Positions 50,346 to 58,449 of a stretch of DNA of 64,000 nt are shown here, one piece after another. The translations under genes and the position numbers were made by a program. Below the pieces are notes generated by a model, which worked only from the letters and a program-made list of their open reading frames with translations, made no database searches and was not told where the DNA came from. How positions within the stretch are numbered: the first letter of the stretch is position 1; each line of letters opens with the position of its first letter. Source of the DNA: Curtobacterium sp. MCLR17_032 (lineage in GTDB: Bacteria; Actinomycetota; Actinomycetes; Actinomycetales; Microbacteriaceae); the NCBI RefSeq assembly GCF_003234795.2, contig NZ_CP126268.1, forward strand, positions 2,790,001 through 2,854,000, in the 5' to 3' direction.

Positions 50346-51010
50346 GCGCTCATCCTCTCATATTCCGTCAACTCTTCCCCAAGCTCTTCGATGGCGGCCA
50401 CCGAGTCCCACCCGGTCCGGCATCTTTGGCACACGACGCGTTCCTCAGACGTCCTTCCGTCCTCGTCTTTGCGGTAGCTGAGGATGAGGCGTGCTGGCTG
50501 TCTGGCTCCGTCCTGGTCGATCCATTCGGCGGTCTTGCAGAGTGGGCAGAGGTGGCCGGTCTCGAGCTGCTTGACGGTGCGGTCGAGCTTGTTGAGGATG
50601 ATGCGTTCCCACCGTCGGAGTTCGCGGACGACCCACTCAATCCAATCGGGGTTTGTGTCGGGGTGCGACACATTGGCGTGGACGTACCAGCGGCGGAGTG
50701 AGCCGGGTAGGTCTTTCCGGTCGAACGCAGCGAGATTGTAGCGCATCCAGTCGCGTAGCTCGGCCTGAATCTTCGTCAGCTCCCACAGCGCGTCGGAGTC
50801 GATGACGTTGCGTTCCCGAGCACTGGCTGACTTGGAGCCGCCATCGTGGCCGGCGGATGGCACCACAGCATCCGCCAACTGTTGCAGTAGTGCGGGGTGT
50901 TCGACGGGGACGGTGCGGATGTAGGTGCCGTCGTCTGCTGTCTGTTTCACATGGTCGACGGTCGGTTTGGTGAGTGCGTCGACCGCGTCGAGCAAACGGT
51001 TGTCATTCAT
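50342..51010 (-). CDS. 222-residue phage protein with zinc-ribbon C-terminus
   Basis: An N-terminal helical region is followed by WVVRELRRWERIILNKLDR and a C-terminal CPLCKTAEW...CQRCRTGW zinc ribbon (residues 157-205). Proteins of this layout are common in actinophage middle regions. It may bind DNA or RNA; function is unknown. Confidence 0.65.
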   Translation of the reverse strand: MNDNRLLDAVDALTKPTVDHVKQTADDGTYIRTVPVEHPALLQQLADAVVPSAGHDGGSKSASARERNVIDSDALWELTKIQAELRDWMRYNLAAFDRKDLPGSLRRWYVHANVSHPDTNPDWIEWVVRELRRWERIILNKLDRTVKQLETGHLCPLCKTAEWIDQDGARQPARLILSYRKDEDGRTSEERVVCQRCRTGWDSVAAIEELGEELTEYERMSA

Positions 51011-51149
51011 CGTCTTCCTCGTATCCGATGTCGTGTGTGGGCCAGTAGGGGTACCGCCATACGGGAGACGGGCTAGGAACCTGAGTCCCTAACCCGTCGA
51101 TACCTGATGCTTCGTCGTGCATCGCTTTGCGTAGTGCGTGTTCATCCAT
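51003..51149 (-). CDS. 48-residue acidic phage protein
   Basis: It overlaps the next gene (start 51010) by eight bases and the preceding one by eight. The product ends in WPTHDIGYEEDDE and is Pro/Trp/Tyr-rich in the middle. Packing with its neighbours supports it; no family is recognised. Confidence 0.5.
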   Translation of the reverse strand: MDEHALRKAMHDEASGIDGLGTQVPSPSPVWRYPYWPTHDIGYEEDDE

Positions 51150-51318
51150 GCGTGTCGTCTGTTCCGTTGAGGATGTTCCCGACCGCGCGGGCGAGCTCGT
51201 GCAGGTCGTGGGTGGCCTGGAACTCTGCGTAGGAGGCGTGCAGTGCGGTCAGCTGCCACCCCTGCGCTTCGAGCGCGCGCTGCTCGGGTGTCTCGACGTC
51301 GATCGCCTGCTCAGCCAC
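51142..51318 (-). CDS. 58-residue phage protein
   Basis: GTG 51318 overlaps the end of the upstream gene by eight bases. The product is a short helical protein (EQRALEAQGWQLTALHASYAE). Function unknown. Confidence 0.5.
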   Translation of the reverse strand: MAEQAIDVETPEQRALEAQGWQLTALHASYAEFQATHDLHELARAVGNILNGTDDTHG

Positions 51319-52078
51319 GGTCGCCCTCCCCCGGTGTCGCGGGCGGCGGCGTCACGTCGCGGATCGTGGACGGGTCGGCTTCTGCAGTAACGACCTGCCA
51401 CGGGCCACGCTTCACGGTGCGCTGCAGCACGTCGACCCAGAACTCTTCCGCGTTGTATCGGGCCGAGCCCAGGTCGTCGATGTCCTCGCCGGTCGAAACG
51501 ATGACGTCCGGTGCATCGAGAGCGCCGTAGGCATACTCGGTCGTCGTGACCCACGGGTCGTCGCCCGGCTCGGCGATACTCACCGGCTCGGCAGGCACGG
51601 GCTGTTGGGCCGAGGGGATTCGCTGTTCATCGAGAATGCGGAGTGTCCGCTCGCTGAACTGATCTTGGCGCACCAGTTCTTCCTGCGCCCTGTCGATCGC
51701 AGCGTTCCACACGTCCGGGTACGAGAACGGCTCGGCGCTCGGGGTCGGCTGCGGGAACCGGGCGAGCACGGCGTCGGCGCTTCGGTGGTACTCAGCGCGG
51801 ATCTCGGCGTAGTCGCCCTCGCCACGGTCTGCGCGCTCGGTGAGGTACTGCCACGTCCACACCGGTTCGTCGCCTTCCTGCCGCGCGCTCTCCCACAGCG
51901 CTTCCGCGATCTGCTCGCGCGTCGGCGGCTGCATGGGCGCACGCACCTCATCGTCGTGTGCCTGCACCCACCGTTCGAACTCTTCGTAGTGTTCGCCGGC
52001 TGATGCGATGAATGTGTCGCGCATGCCGCGTACGTATGCGTTGCGGACTTGTTCTGTGGTTGGTGTGTAGTCAGTCAT
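51311..52078 (-). CDS. 255-residue acidic phage protein
   Basis: ATG 52078 is taken at MTDYTPTTEQVRNAYVRG. The protein is acidic and helical in its first half, with repeated Glu/Arg helices, and Pro-rich at the end. It resembles a common group of uncharacterised actinophage early proteins starting with a TxEQVRxAYVxG helix. No catalytic motif is seen. Confidence 0.6.
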   Translation of the reverse strand: MTDYTPTTEQVRNAYVRGMRDTFIASAGEHYEEFERWVQAHDDEVRAPMQPPTREQIAEALWESARQEGDEPVWTWQYLTERADRGEGDYAEIRAEYHRSADAVLARFPQPTPSAEPFSYPDVWNAAIDRAQEELVRQDQFSERTLRILDEQRIPSAQQPVPAEPVSIAEPGDDPWVTTTEYAYGALDAPDVIVSTGEDIDDLGSARYNAEEFWVDVLQRTVKRGPWQVVTAEADPSTIRDVTPPPATPGEGDRG

Positions 52079-52151
52079 TTTCGTTCGGCTCCAATCCGAA
52101 TTCGCGTAGGCCGCAGAGATCACCGCATGTTGGGCACGCGTCGGCAGTCAT
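52071..52151 (-). CDS. 26-residue Cys-rich peptide
   Basis: The frame starts with an ATGA overlap on the upstream gene and overlaps the next gene by eight bases. It reads DACPTCGDLCGLREFG, a CxxC-x3-C pattern. It is very short; only its coupling argues for translation. Confidence 0.35.
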   Translation of the reverse strand: MTADACPTCGDLCGLREFGLEPNEND

Positions 52152-52336
52152 GGCTTCACCGTGATCGTCTCGATATGGTCGCTGTGCGTGGTGGGATATG
52201 GCCGGCATGTGAAACCGCGGTCATTACGCCAGCCATCTGCCCAGTCCAGCTTCACGCGCTCCTTGCAGCCGGGGCAGTTAATCGTGTCGCCGATGCTGGC
52301 CACAACTAGTTCACGCGCAGCTGCGGGGTCGGTCAT
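52148..52336 (-). CDS. 62-residue protein with CxxC
   Basis: ATG 52336 overlaps the upstream stop (ATGA). The product holds TINCPGCKERVKLDW and a C-terminal FTCRPYPTTHSDH, which together could bind zinc. Not recognised. Confidence 0.55.
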   Translation of the reverse strand: MTDPAAARELVVASIGDTINCPGCKERVKLDWADGWRNDRGFTCRPYPTTHSDHIETITVKP

Positions 52337-52554
52337 GCTTCCACCTCGTTCATGTCGTAGCTGTCCAATACCCGTTCCGCGGCGAGGACAAGCGCTCGGT
52401 CTGGCATGGGGCACGAGAAGTCAAACGGTGTTTCTGAGCGCCATCCCGGTCGTGTCTCATCTAGGTAATCGAGCCACCCCACAGAAATCGTTTCAGCAAG
52501 CCACTTGCGCGTGTCAAACACCGCCCGGGCACCCCGGGCTTCCATCTGCGCCAT
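52333..52554 (-). CDS. 73-residue phage protein after ssb
   Basis: ATG 52554 overlaps the ssb stop (TGATG). The product has a TRKWLAETISVGWLDYLDETRPGW segment and is Trp-rich. Function unknown. Confidence 0.55.
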   Translation of the reverse strand: MAQMEARGARAVFDTRKWLAETISVGWLDYLDETRPGWRSETPFDFSCPMPDRALVLAAERVLDSYDMNEVEA

Positions 52555-53045
52555 CAGAACGGCGTTTCGTCGTTGTATCCGCCAGCAGGTGCATCCCACG
52601 CGCTCTGTGCGCCTGTCTGCGGGGCGTTTGCGGTCGGGGTGGGCGCGGATGCCTGCGGGGTGGTGTTCGTCCGTCCTGAGCCTGCCGGTGATCGGGTGAC
52701 CTGTGCGGTTGCGTATCGCAGCGAGGGGCCGATCTCGTCAACCTCGAGCTCAATGCTGGTTCGCTTGTTGCCTTCCCGGTCGTCGTAGGAACGCTGCTTG
52801 AGCCGTCCCTGCACGATGACGCGTGCGCCCTTCGTCAGTGAGCCGGCGACGTGTTCCGCGAACTCGCGCCACACGGACGCGCGGAGGAACAGGGCGTCCC
52901 CATCGACATACTCGTTCTTCTGCTTGTCGAAGGTGCGTGGCGTTGAGGCGATCGTGAAGCCTGCGACAGCCAGCCCATTCTGCGTGTACCTAAGTTCGGG
53001 ATCGGCGGTCAGGTTGCCGATGACAGTGATGACGGTGTCGTTCAT
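52554..53045 (-). CDS. ssb: Single-stranded DNA-binding protein
   Basis: This 163-residue SSB has an OB fold in residues 1-110 ([47 protein letters not shown]). A Pro/Thr/Ala linker leads to a C-terminal tip ETPF in place of the usual DDDIPF-like end. It should cover ssDNA during phage replication and recombination. Confidence 0.93.
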   Translation of the reverse strand: MNDTVITVIGNLTADPELRYTQNGLAVAGFTIASTPRTFDKQKNEYVDGDALFLRASVWREFAEHVAGSLTKGARVIVQGRLKQRSYDDREGNKRTSIELEVDEIGPSLRYATAQVTRSPAGSGRTNTTPQASAPTPTANAPQTGAQSAWDAPAGGYNDETPF

Positions 53046-53575
53046 GCTGCGGTCTTCTTTCTTGCCGCTCGTGCGGCATCCCAGTTGGTGAGTTGAATCT
53101 CGACGCCGTTGCCGACGTGGTATCTGTCTTCGAGGCTTGGTTCTTCGACAACGCGGCGAGCGATTTGCGCTGCGGCTTCTGGCGTGAACCCGATGCCGAT
53201 AAGCCGCACCATCTCGGCTGCGATGAACGGAGCGTCTGCGGACCAGTGCCGCGACGTACCGGAGCCTTGTGAGTGGTTTGGTAGATAGCCCTTACGCGCC
53301 CAGTGGTCCAGCTGCCGGTAGGTAATCCCTGTCATGCGGACTATCGCCACGCCGACGTCGCCGGGGTTGTTACGTTGGAACATCACCTGAGTCAGATGCT
53401 TGTTTTGCCACTGCACCCGCCGGTGGTACGAAAGTGGCTTGTCGGAACGGGCTCCGCATTTACACACTGCTGTGATGAGCGACGTGATATGGCGGTTCTT
53501 AAGTGCGTGGCCGTCGATATGAGGGCGACCCTTCATCCAGTTCGCGTACCGGCGGAAGCGTTGCGTGCTCGTCAT
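53042..53575 (-). CDS. MerR-like DNA-binding phage protein
   Basis: This 177-residue protein has a MerR-type winged helix at about residues 78-140 ([15 protein letters not shown], then [15 protein letters not shown]). In front is a 60-residue extension with [10 protein letters not shown]...VQWQNKH, a possible zinc motif shared with the gene at 49389. ATG 53575 overlaps the upstream stop as ATGA; an internal start near residue 65 would give only the MerR part. It may regulate replication or late genes. Confidence 0.7.
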   Translation of the reverse strand: MTSTQRFRRYANWMKGRPHIDGHALKNRHITSLITAVCKCGARSDKPLSYHRRVQWQNKHLTQVMFQRNNPGDVGVAIVRMTGITYRQLDHWARKGYLPNHSQGSGTSRHWSADAPFIAAEMVRLIGIGFTPEAAAQIARRVVEEPSLEDRYHVGNGVEIQLTNWDAARAARKKTAA

Positions 53576-53745
53576 GATTGTTTCCTTCCTCGTCGCGCTT
53601 GCAGCATCATGCGTGCTCGACGGTAACGGAATGGTTCGACCGCTAGGTCCTCAGCGAGCTGTGTCAGTGATCGTGGATAGCGCAAGGGCGCATCGACCAT
53701 CCGATAAAGGCGACGTAGTTCGCCTCGAAATTGTTCATCGTTCAT
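53572..53745 (-). CDS. 57-residue basic phage protein
   Basis: This short gene overlaps the gene upstream by 11 bases and the MerR-like gene downstream by ATGA. The product is strongly basic ([31 protein letters not shown]) and may bind nucleic acid. It could be a short helix-turn-helix; I cannot be sure. Confidence 0.55.
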   Translation of the reverse strand: MNDEQFRGELRRLYRMVDAPLRYPRSLTQLAEDLAVEPFRYRRARMMLQARRGRKQS

Positions 53746-54085
53746 GTGCATGCTCCCGGTAGTAGGTGACCCATTTGGCGACGTCCGCTTCGTGTGCAGC
53801 CCGGTCGAGTGTTATCTCTGCTGGGGTGAGTGCTGCTTGCCGTTGCGTTTCGATGCGGGCAGCACGGTCGTGTGCGTCTTGGACACGTTTCGATGCGGCG
53901 TGCACATGTCCGGGCTTCAAATACTCGGTTGATTCCTTGAAGTGCAGGACGACGGCTTGCTGTGCAACGTTCAACGACAGGTGGCCGAGTGCTTGCTGCC
54001 AGACGACGACTGTTTCGCGGGTCACGTTGCGGTTGTCGTACGCGGCGATGACGGTGAGCAGTTTCGCGGTTTCGTCTAGGTCCAT
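53735..54085 (-). CDS. Replication accessory protein, helicase-loader candidate
   Basis: This 116-residue helical protein lies directly after the initiator gene. The motif LLTVIAAYDNRNV followed by VVWQQALGHLSL and HFKESTEYLKPGHV matches a common actinophage protein found after the initiator. Position suggests loading of host helicase. Evidence is by order and pattern only. Confidence 0.5.
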   Translation of the reverse strand: MDLDETAKLLTVIAAYDNRNVTRETVVVWQQALGHLSLNVAQQAVVLHFKESTEYLKPGHVHAASKRVQDAHDRAARIETQRQAALTPAEITLDRAAHEADVAKWVTYYREHAHER

Positions 54086-54825
54086 CCGTCTGCCTCCAAT
54101 GCGGGCTGCTCGGTGCCGAACGTGCCGACCAACTGGGCGGCGCGCTGTGCGGCGTTCTGCGGGCCGTTCTTCCTGCCCGTGGACTCCTTAGCCACCCGAC
54201 GCATCCAATTGCGCCACGTGGCATCCCAGTCCGTCTTGACGCCCTTCTGCCCCGGCTGAGCGATCCAGTAGTCAACGAACGACGGGTGCTCGGCCTGGAA
54301 GTCGATCCCTGGTGCCTCGAGCTGCATTTTCTCGACCGTCGATCGGTCAGGAACCCAGTCCGATTCGAGCCGTGATCCACGCTTGCGTGGACGGTCTTCT
54401 TCTACCTCGTTAGAGGTAGAAGTGGGATGGGTTGGGATGGGTTGGGATGGGGTAACCGCGGCGTCGGCCGACGTCCGCCCGTCCGTCCCGCTCTTGTCAC
54501 GCCGTGACTTCTCCCGTGACCGCCGCTTCCGATCCGCAGCAGCATCACGATCAGCCTCAACCTGTTCACGTGTCGGCTGGTACCGATTCCAGTCATGGAA
54601 TCGGTACGCGTCTTCGTCCGAAAACCACAGCGAAACTGACACGAGTTCGTTCACAAACCGTGGCTTTGCGCGCAGAAGTGGGAGCGCATATGCGGGAATC
54701 ACTCCGTCAGTGAGGTGATGCATCGACCATGAGCCGGCACGCATCCACAACGCTTGCGCCCCGTCAGAGAGCTGCAGCGTCTTCGGGTGGGACCAGAATC
54801 CATCGTCCACTCTGAACCACGGCAT
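54076..54825 (-). CDS. Phage replication initiator (O/DnaD-like)
   Basis: This 249-residue protein has an N-terminal winged-helix-like domain (PWFRVDDGFWSHPKTLQLS, ALWMRAGSWSMHHLTDG). A central low-complexity linker rich in Arg, Lys, Ser and Thr follows, then a C-terminal helicase-contact-like region (DWDATWRNWMRR). The linker DNA holds an inverted repeat and three 10-bp direct repeats, a layout like the lambda O gene with its internal origin. Confidence 0.75.
   Translation of the reverse strand: MPWFRVDDGFWSHPKTLQLSDGAQALWMRAGSWSMHHLTDGVIPAYALPLLRAKPRFVNELVSVSLWFSDEDAYRFHDWNRYQPTREQVEADRDAAADRKRRSREKSRRDKSGTDGRTSADAAVTPSQPIPTHPTSTSNEVEEDRPRKRGSRLESDWVPDRSTVEKMQLEAPGIDFQAEHPSFVDYWIAQPGQKGVKTDWDATWRNWMRRVAKESTGRKNGPQNAAQRAAQLVGTFGTEQPALEADGWT
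54399..54452. other. Candidate prophage replication origin inside the initiator gene
   Basis: CTTCTACCTC at 54399-54408 and GAGGTAGAAG at 54413-54422 form a perfect inverted repeat around GTTA. Immediately after it the unit TGGGATGGGT is repeated three times with period ten (54423-54452, last base of the third copy changed). Iterons plus a palindrome in the linker of an initiator gene are typical of lambda-like origins. Function is inferred. Confidence 0.55.
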
Positions 54826-54846
54826 CGTCTCTCCTTCCTGTTGTCG

Positions 54847-55488
54847 TCATGCGGCTGCCTCCTGGTTGATGTGGGCGAGCAGTTGCCGGCCGATGTGGAG
54901 TGCGTATGCCGGCGGTATGGCCTCTCGGAGCCCGTCACGGCTTGCCCATGGCATTTGCATGACTTCACGCGCCTTGTCGACGCCGGTGAAATTTCCGACG
55001 ACGTGCATGAACTCGCCATCCTTCACAGGGCGGCCCATTTTGGTGGTGGGTACCGAGTGGGCCTGGTGAGTCGACGCGCTTAGTGGGATGTTCGACTCAA
55101 AGAGTCGGTGCCGGTACGTCTCGAGCTCAAACATTGGACCGCATAGCATCACCGGATTGGTCAGCGGCGCTCCGGGTACGTTCTCGATCACCCACGGCTT
55201 ACCAATGAGCTCGAACAGCGCACGTGTTGCCGGGATGAAGTCGGGGTGGTCGTTGCCTTGGATCCGCTGCGCGTTCGTGTGCGCCTGGCATGGCGGTGAG
55301 GCATGGAACGCATCGAACTCGCGATGGTGTTCGAGGGTGAACTTCAACGCGTCCGCCTGGTGGAACACGAACGGGTACCGAGGTTGCGGGTCGATATCAA
55401 CGCCGGTGACGTCGAACCCAGCTTCCCGGTACCCGACAGATGCGCCGCCCTGGCAGCAGAACAGGTCGAGTAGGCGTGGTTTGCTCAT
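54847..55488 (-). CDS. DNA (cytosine-5) methyltransferase, compact form
   Basis: This 213-residue protein has C5-methyltransferase motifs: I (LDLFCCQGGASVGY), IV with the catalytic Cys (ASPPCQAH), VI (WVIENVPG) and VIII-like ETYRHRLFE. It is shorter than usual (over 300 residues), with a reduced target-recognition part. No restriction enzyme is nearby, so it probably protects phage DNA. Confidence 0.87.
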   Translation of the reverse strand: MSKPRLLDLFCCQGGASVGYREAGFDVTGVDIDPQPRYPFVFHQADALKFTLEHHREFDAFHASPPCQAHTNAQRIQGNDHPDFIPATRALFELIGKPWVIENVPGAPLTNPVMLCGPMFELETYRHRLFESNIPLSASTHQAHSVPTTKMGRPVKDGEFMHVVGNFTGVDKAREVMQMPWASRDGLREAIPPAYALHIGRQLLAHINQEAAA

Positions 55489-55676
55489 GCGCTGTCGTCC
55501 GCTCGTTCGAACCTGTCTCGCAGGTAGGCGATGGTGGTGTGCTGTTGGGTGCCGTCGAGTAGGTGCAGGAGGACGCCGCCGTTGGTGGTGATGTCAGCAA
55601 CGTTGACGAGTTCCCAACGGTCGGTGACACGTCGGAGCCATGTGCCGGGGCGGAGACGTGGGGTGGGTGCGCTCAT
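55485..55676 (-). CDS. 63-residue phage protein
   Basis: A small beta-rich protein (GTWLRRVTDRWELVNVADI, GGVLLHLLDGTQ) is coupled to the methyltransferase by ATGA and to the gene before it by ATGA. Not recognised. Confidence 0.6.
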   Translation of the reverse strand: MSAPTPRLRPGTWLRRVTDRWELVNVADITTNGGVLLHLLDGTQQHTTIAYLRDRFERADDSA

Positions 55677-55840
55677 GTGTCGTCTCCCCAGATGGCTGCG
55701 TGTACGAGGCGTTGGACGTCGTCGATGCGCAACGTGATGGTGGTTGCGACGAACGGCGGGACGACGGTGTCTTGGCGTTTTTCGAGAGCCAGGTCGACAC
55801 GGTCAATGACCTTTTGCAGCGGTTCGAACGTCACGTCCAT
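55673..55840 (-). CDS. 55-residue phage protein
   Basis: ATG 55840 lies ten bases inside the end of the RusA gene, and its stop overlaps the next ATG. The product begins MDVTFEPLQKVIDRVDLALEKR and ends VQRLVHAAIWGDDT. Helix-rich; function unknown. Confidence 0.55.
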   Translation of the reverse strand: MDVTFEPLQKVIDRVDLALEKRQDTVVPPFVATTITLRIDDVQRLVHAAIWGDDT

Positions 55841-56196
55841 ACCTCTTCCACGAGCAGTTGCAGCCCGGACTGCTGTCCGGGCCGGTAGACGATGACGGGC
55901 ATGAGTTTCTGCATCAGATCCGGCGTGTCATCGTGGACAACTCCGGCGTCCACGAGTCCGTCGCACAACGCTTTGAGCGTCGGCACGACATTGTCGGCAT
56001 CGCGACGTGTCGTTGTGCGGACGAACCATGTGAGGGTCACGCGCACCCTTTCGCAGCGGAGAACCCCGGCTGACTTCGCGGCGTAAAACGAAGCGGCCCT
56101 GACCTGTTTGGTCAGAGCCGCTTTCTTCGCCCAGTGCAGACGTTGGTTCGCGTTAAGCGGTGGACGCTCGTACGGGAGGTCAAGAGTCCACTGCAT
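55831..56196 (-). CDS. RusA-like Holliday junction resolvase
   Basis: This 121-residue protein matches the RusA family. PPLNANQRLHWAKKAAL near the start and RRDADNVVPTLKALCDGL, then VVHDD, carry the acidic active-site residues. It resolves branched DNA during phage recombination and packaging. It follows the adenine methyltransferase gene with a 17-base overlap. Confidence 0.88.
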   Translation of the reverse strand: MQWTLDLPYERPPLNANQRLHWAKKAALTKQVRAASFYAAKSAGVLRCERVRVTLTWFVRTTTRRDADNVVPTLKALCDGLVDAGVVHDDTPDLMQKLMPVIVYRPGQQSGLQLLVEEVWT

Positions 56197-56716
56197 CGGT
56201 GCTCGCTTTCGTCGGGTCGTCCCAGATCAGCAGCACGCACCCGAACGGCGGGCGGTCACCCTTTGGACCGATCGTGATATCGCGGCGCTCGAAACGCATA
56301 CGCCCCGGCAGGAACTCCACGTGCAGCGGGGAGCCATTGCGGTCGCGGCGAGGCTCGACGAGCTCCTGCCACCACTTCTGCTCCGGACGATTGGCAGGCA
56401 AAAGCATGACGATCCCGCGAGTGTCCGGCCACTCGTCCCACGCCTTGCTCACCCAGTCGAAGAGGTTCGAGTAGGGGGGGTTGCACCAGACGCGTTCGCC
56501 TGCCCAAGACTGCTCGAGGCCGTCGTCCTGTCGGGTGAAGTAGCGCTCGCACTTTGCGTTGTGCGGAGCGGCGGCGACGTCGAGAGTGAAGCCGCCAAAG
56601 CGCTCGTTCCACGGATCGAAGTACTCGCGGTGAGTGCCGCGGTCATCAACTTCATCGAGAGCGCCTCGAGTACCGGTCTGCTGCGGATGGTTCTGCGCCT
56701 TGAAACCTGCGAGCAT
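56180..56716 (-). CDS. Phage N6-adenine DNA methyltransferase (Dam family)
   Basis: This 178-residue protein has WNERFGGFTLDVAAAP (motif I region) and the catalytic NPPY in RVWCNPPYSN near residue 80, as in the phage Dam family. It should methylate adenine in phage DNA. No partner endonuclease is present. It shares a base with the upstream stop (TGATG type). Confidence 0.87.
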   Translation of the reverse strand: MLAGFKAQNHPQQTGTRGALDEVDDRGTHREYFDPWNERFGGFTLDVAAAPHNAKCERYFTRQDDGLEQSWAGERVWCNPPYSNLFDWVSKAWDEWPDTRGIVMLLPANRPEQKWWQELVEPRRDRNGSPLHVEFLPGRMRFERRDITIGPKGDRPPFGCVLLIWDDPTKASTDAVDS

Positions 56717-57270
56717 CAGCTTGCCTCCTTTGCCGCAACCAACGCCGCCCGGATCTGCCCGAGCACGTCTTCGCCTGCGCCTGCGTTCTTGGCTGCGTGT
56801 CCGAGCGCGTTGAGGGCGGCGGGGTCGTTGCCGGCGGTTGTGAGCTCGGCCAGCCAGTCGACGGGTGTGGCTGCGGGCACGTCAGGCAGTGGCTGCACGG
56901 TGAACAGTGCGCTCTTGCCACGCTTGACGAGTAGGGGCACGGACAGCTTCTTCTCGATGCCGCTCATGTGGCTGATGCGCGTGCCGCCGGTGACGTCATT
57001 GCCGAACCGGACTGTCTCATCGCAGTAGAGGGTGACTCTCTTGCCGATGTAGTTCTCGGCGTTCGGCCCCCACGCCTTGACGATGACGCGCCGCATGGAG
57101 AGCCCGGGACGCCACACGCGGGGGAACTCGCGAAGGTGGAAGTTGAACGGCTGCTCCGCGTTGTTCGCGGTCACGCGTTCGATGGTGAACGTGCGTGGCC
57201 CACCTAGGAGGTCCTGAGCATCGAGCTGGTCCGACTTCGGGGCGATGCTTTCGGTGAGGTCGATGGTCAT
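56716..57270 (-). CDS. Uncharacterised recombination-module protein beside YqaJ
   Basis: This 184-residue protein lies one base after the YqaJ exonuclease stop. RecT or another annealing protein is expected there, but no RecT, Erf, Sak or Rad52 motif is visible. Signals are TFTIERVTANNAEQPFNFHL, RPGLSMRRVIVKAWG and GKRVTLYCDETVRFGND, a beta-rich pattern compatible with an OB-like fold, followed by a helical tail. ATG 57270 is chosen because the frame upstream is only overlap. It may be an annealing or ssDNA-binding protein of a new type. Confidence 0.6.
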   Translation of the reverse strand: MTIDLTESIAPKSDQLDAQDLLGGPRTFTIERVTANNAEQPFNFHLREFPRVWRPGLSMRRVIVKAWGPNAENYIGKRVTLYCDETVRFGNDVTGGTRISHMSGIEKKLSVPLLVKRGKSALFTVQPLPDVPAATPVDWLAELTTAGNDPAALNALGHAAKNAGAGEDVLGQIRAALVAAKEAS

Positions 57271-57271
57271 G

Positions 57272-57952
57272 TCAGCTGATCTCCATGTCTGCGAAGTGGT
57301 CGACGCGTTCTGCAACGGGCTTACCTGCGGCGGCGATGGTGTAGGCGGCGATGGTGTCGGCTGCGGTCTGTTCGTAGGTCTGCAGCGCGGCACAGATTGT
57401 GTCGTCCCACTTCTCGTCGCGGTGGATGCGCTTGACGTAGAGCGGCCATCCGCCGGCGTAAGACACGTAGTCCCACCATTCGCGGTCGAGGACGAACATG
57501 CAGGTGTGGATCTGCGCCAGGTTCTCGGCGGGCACTGTGTCTGTGAGGAAGGTACGCAGCTGCGTTTTCGGGGCACGGGACTTGATCTCTATGCCACCGT
57601 CCACGTCAACGAGCCCGTCCGGTGATGCGCCGAGCAAGTGCCCGTCGACGTTGAGAGTCGCGAATCCGATCTCCGTGACGGGCGCGTGGTGCTGCTCGTA
57701 CAGTTCCCGTGCGTAGGGCTCATCCAACGTTCCGCGTTGCATGTCGAATGAGGGGTGCGTGTACTCGACGTGGCCGCTGATCCGTTCGGCGATGAGGGTC
57801 TGCATGACGCCGCGGGAGGTGTCGTTGTCGGCGACTCGGCCGGTTGGGGTGATGAGCTTGCGGATAGTTGAGGCGGTGAGGATGCCGCATCGCAGCTGCA
57901 ACCACTGGTCGCTGCCCTGCTCGACGTCCATGTGGATGGTGAGGTTGCTCAT
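57272..57952 (-). CDS. YqaJ-type viral recombinase / exonuclease
   Basis: This 226-residue protein has lambda-exonuclease-like motifs. It starts GSDQWLQLRCGILTAS, has QRG-x-DEPYARELYE, and the metal triad GASPDGLVD and IEIKSRAP. It should degrade one strand of dsDNA for single-strand annealing recombination. Confidence 0.9.
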   Translation of the reverse strand: MSNLTIHMDVEQGSDQWLQLRCGILTASTIRKLITPTGRVADNDTSRGVMQTLIAERISGHVEYTHPSFDMQRGTLDEPYARELYEQHHAPVTEIGFATLNVDGHLLGASPDGLVDVDGGIEIKSRAPKTQLRTFLTDTVPAENLAQIHTCMFVLDREWWDYVSYAGGWPLYVKRIHRDEKWDDTICAALQTYEQTAADTIAAYTIAAAGKPVAERVDHFADMEIS

Positions 57953-58056
57953 GACGCCACCTGCAGGTGTTCGTCTTCACATTCTTGGGCGGCGCTGTAT
58001 GACGTGTATGGGGTGCCGCATCTGTCGCAGATGTATTCGTGTATTTCGGTTGGCAT
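57949..58056 (-). CDS. 35-residue zinc-finger-like protein
   Basis: This short frame reads EYICDRCGTPY with a later Cys and His (QECEDEH), a C2HC-like pattern. Its stop overlaps the YqaJ ATG as ATGA. It is the first gene after the terminator at 58117-58148. Confidence 0.5.
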   Translation of the reverse strand: MPTEIHEYICDRCGTPYTSYSAAQECEDEHLQVAS

Positions 58057-58116
58057 GTGCTGCCTCCTGGGTATGCGTGTTGGTGCGCTGGTGAGGCGTG
58101 TGCGAGGTGTGGTGCT

Positions 58117-58148
58117 GAGGGTCGGCCCGTTGCTGTGGGCCGGCCCTC
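58117..58148. terminator. 12-bp terminator between early blocks
   Basis: GAGGGTCGGCCC at 58117-58128 pairs with 58137-58148 with one T-G wobble. It lies six bases beyond the stop at 58155 and divides the small early genes from the recombination module, so a promoter for the latter should lie near 58057-58116; none is obvious. Confidence 0.75.
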
Positions 58149-58154
58149 GTGTTG

Positions 58155-58403
58155 CTACTGCGTTGCCGCATCAAGTCCGAGCGCTCGAATACGCAGGTCG
58201 CTAGCGATGGCGATCAGTGCTTGGTCGTACTTCCGTACGCGCGTGCGCTCGGCCTCGATCCGGCCAAGAGCATCCGTGGCCGTAACTGGGCCCCAACTGG
58301 CGATATGTTCATCCAGCTGCCCGGCAAGTTGGCTCTCAAGTAGCCGCTCACCAACGCCATCGAGGATGCTTTGATCGATCCGGCCCTGCTCTTGGTTAGT
58401 CAT
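58155..58403 (-). CDS. 82-residue helical phage protein
   Basis: GGAG stands eight bases before ATG 58403. The product is mostly helical (RIDQSILDGVGERLLESQL, RIEAERTRVRKYDQALI). Not recognised. Confidence 0.6.
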   Translation of the reverse strand: MTNQEQGRIDQSILDGVGERLLESQLAGQLDEHIASWGPVTATDALGRIEAERTRVRKYDQALIAIASDLRIRALGLDAATQ

Positions 58404-58449
58404 CTTCTTCTCCTGTCGTAGTGCAAGTGCGTGGTGCTTTGGTTGCGTG

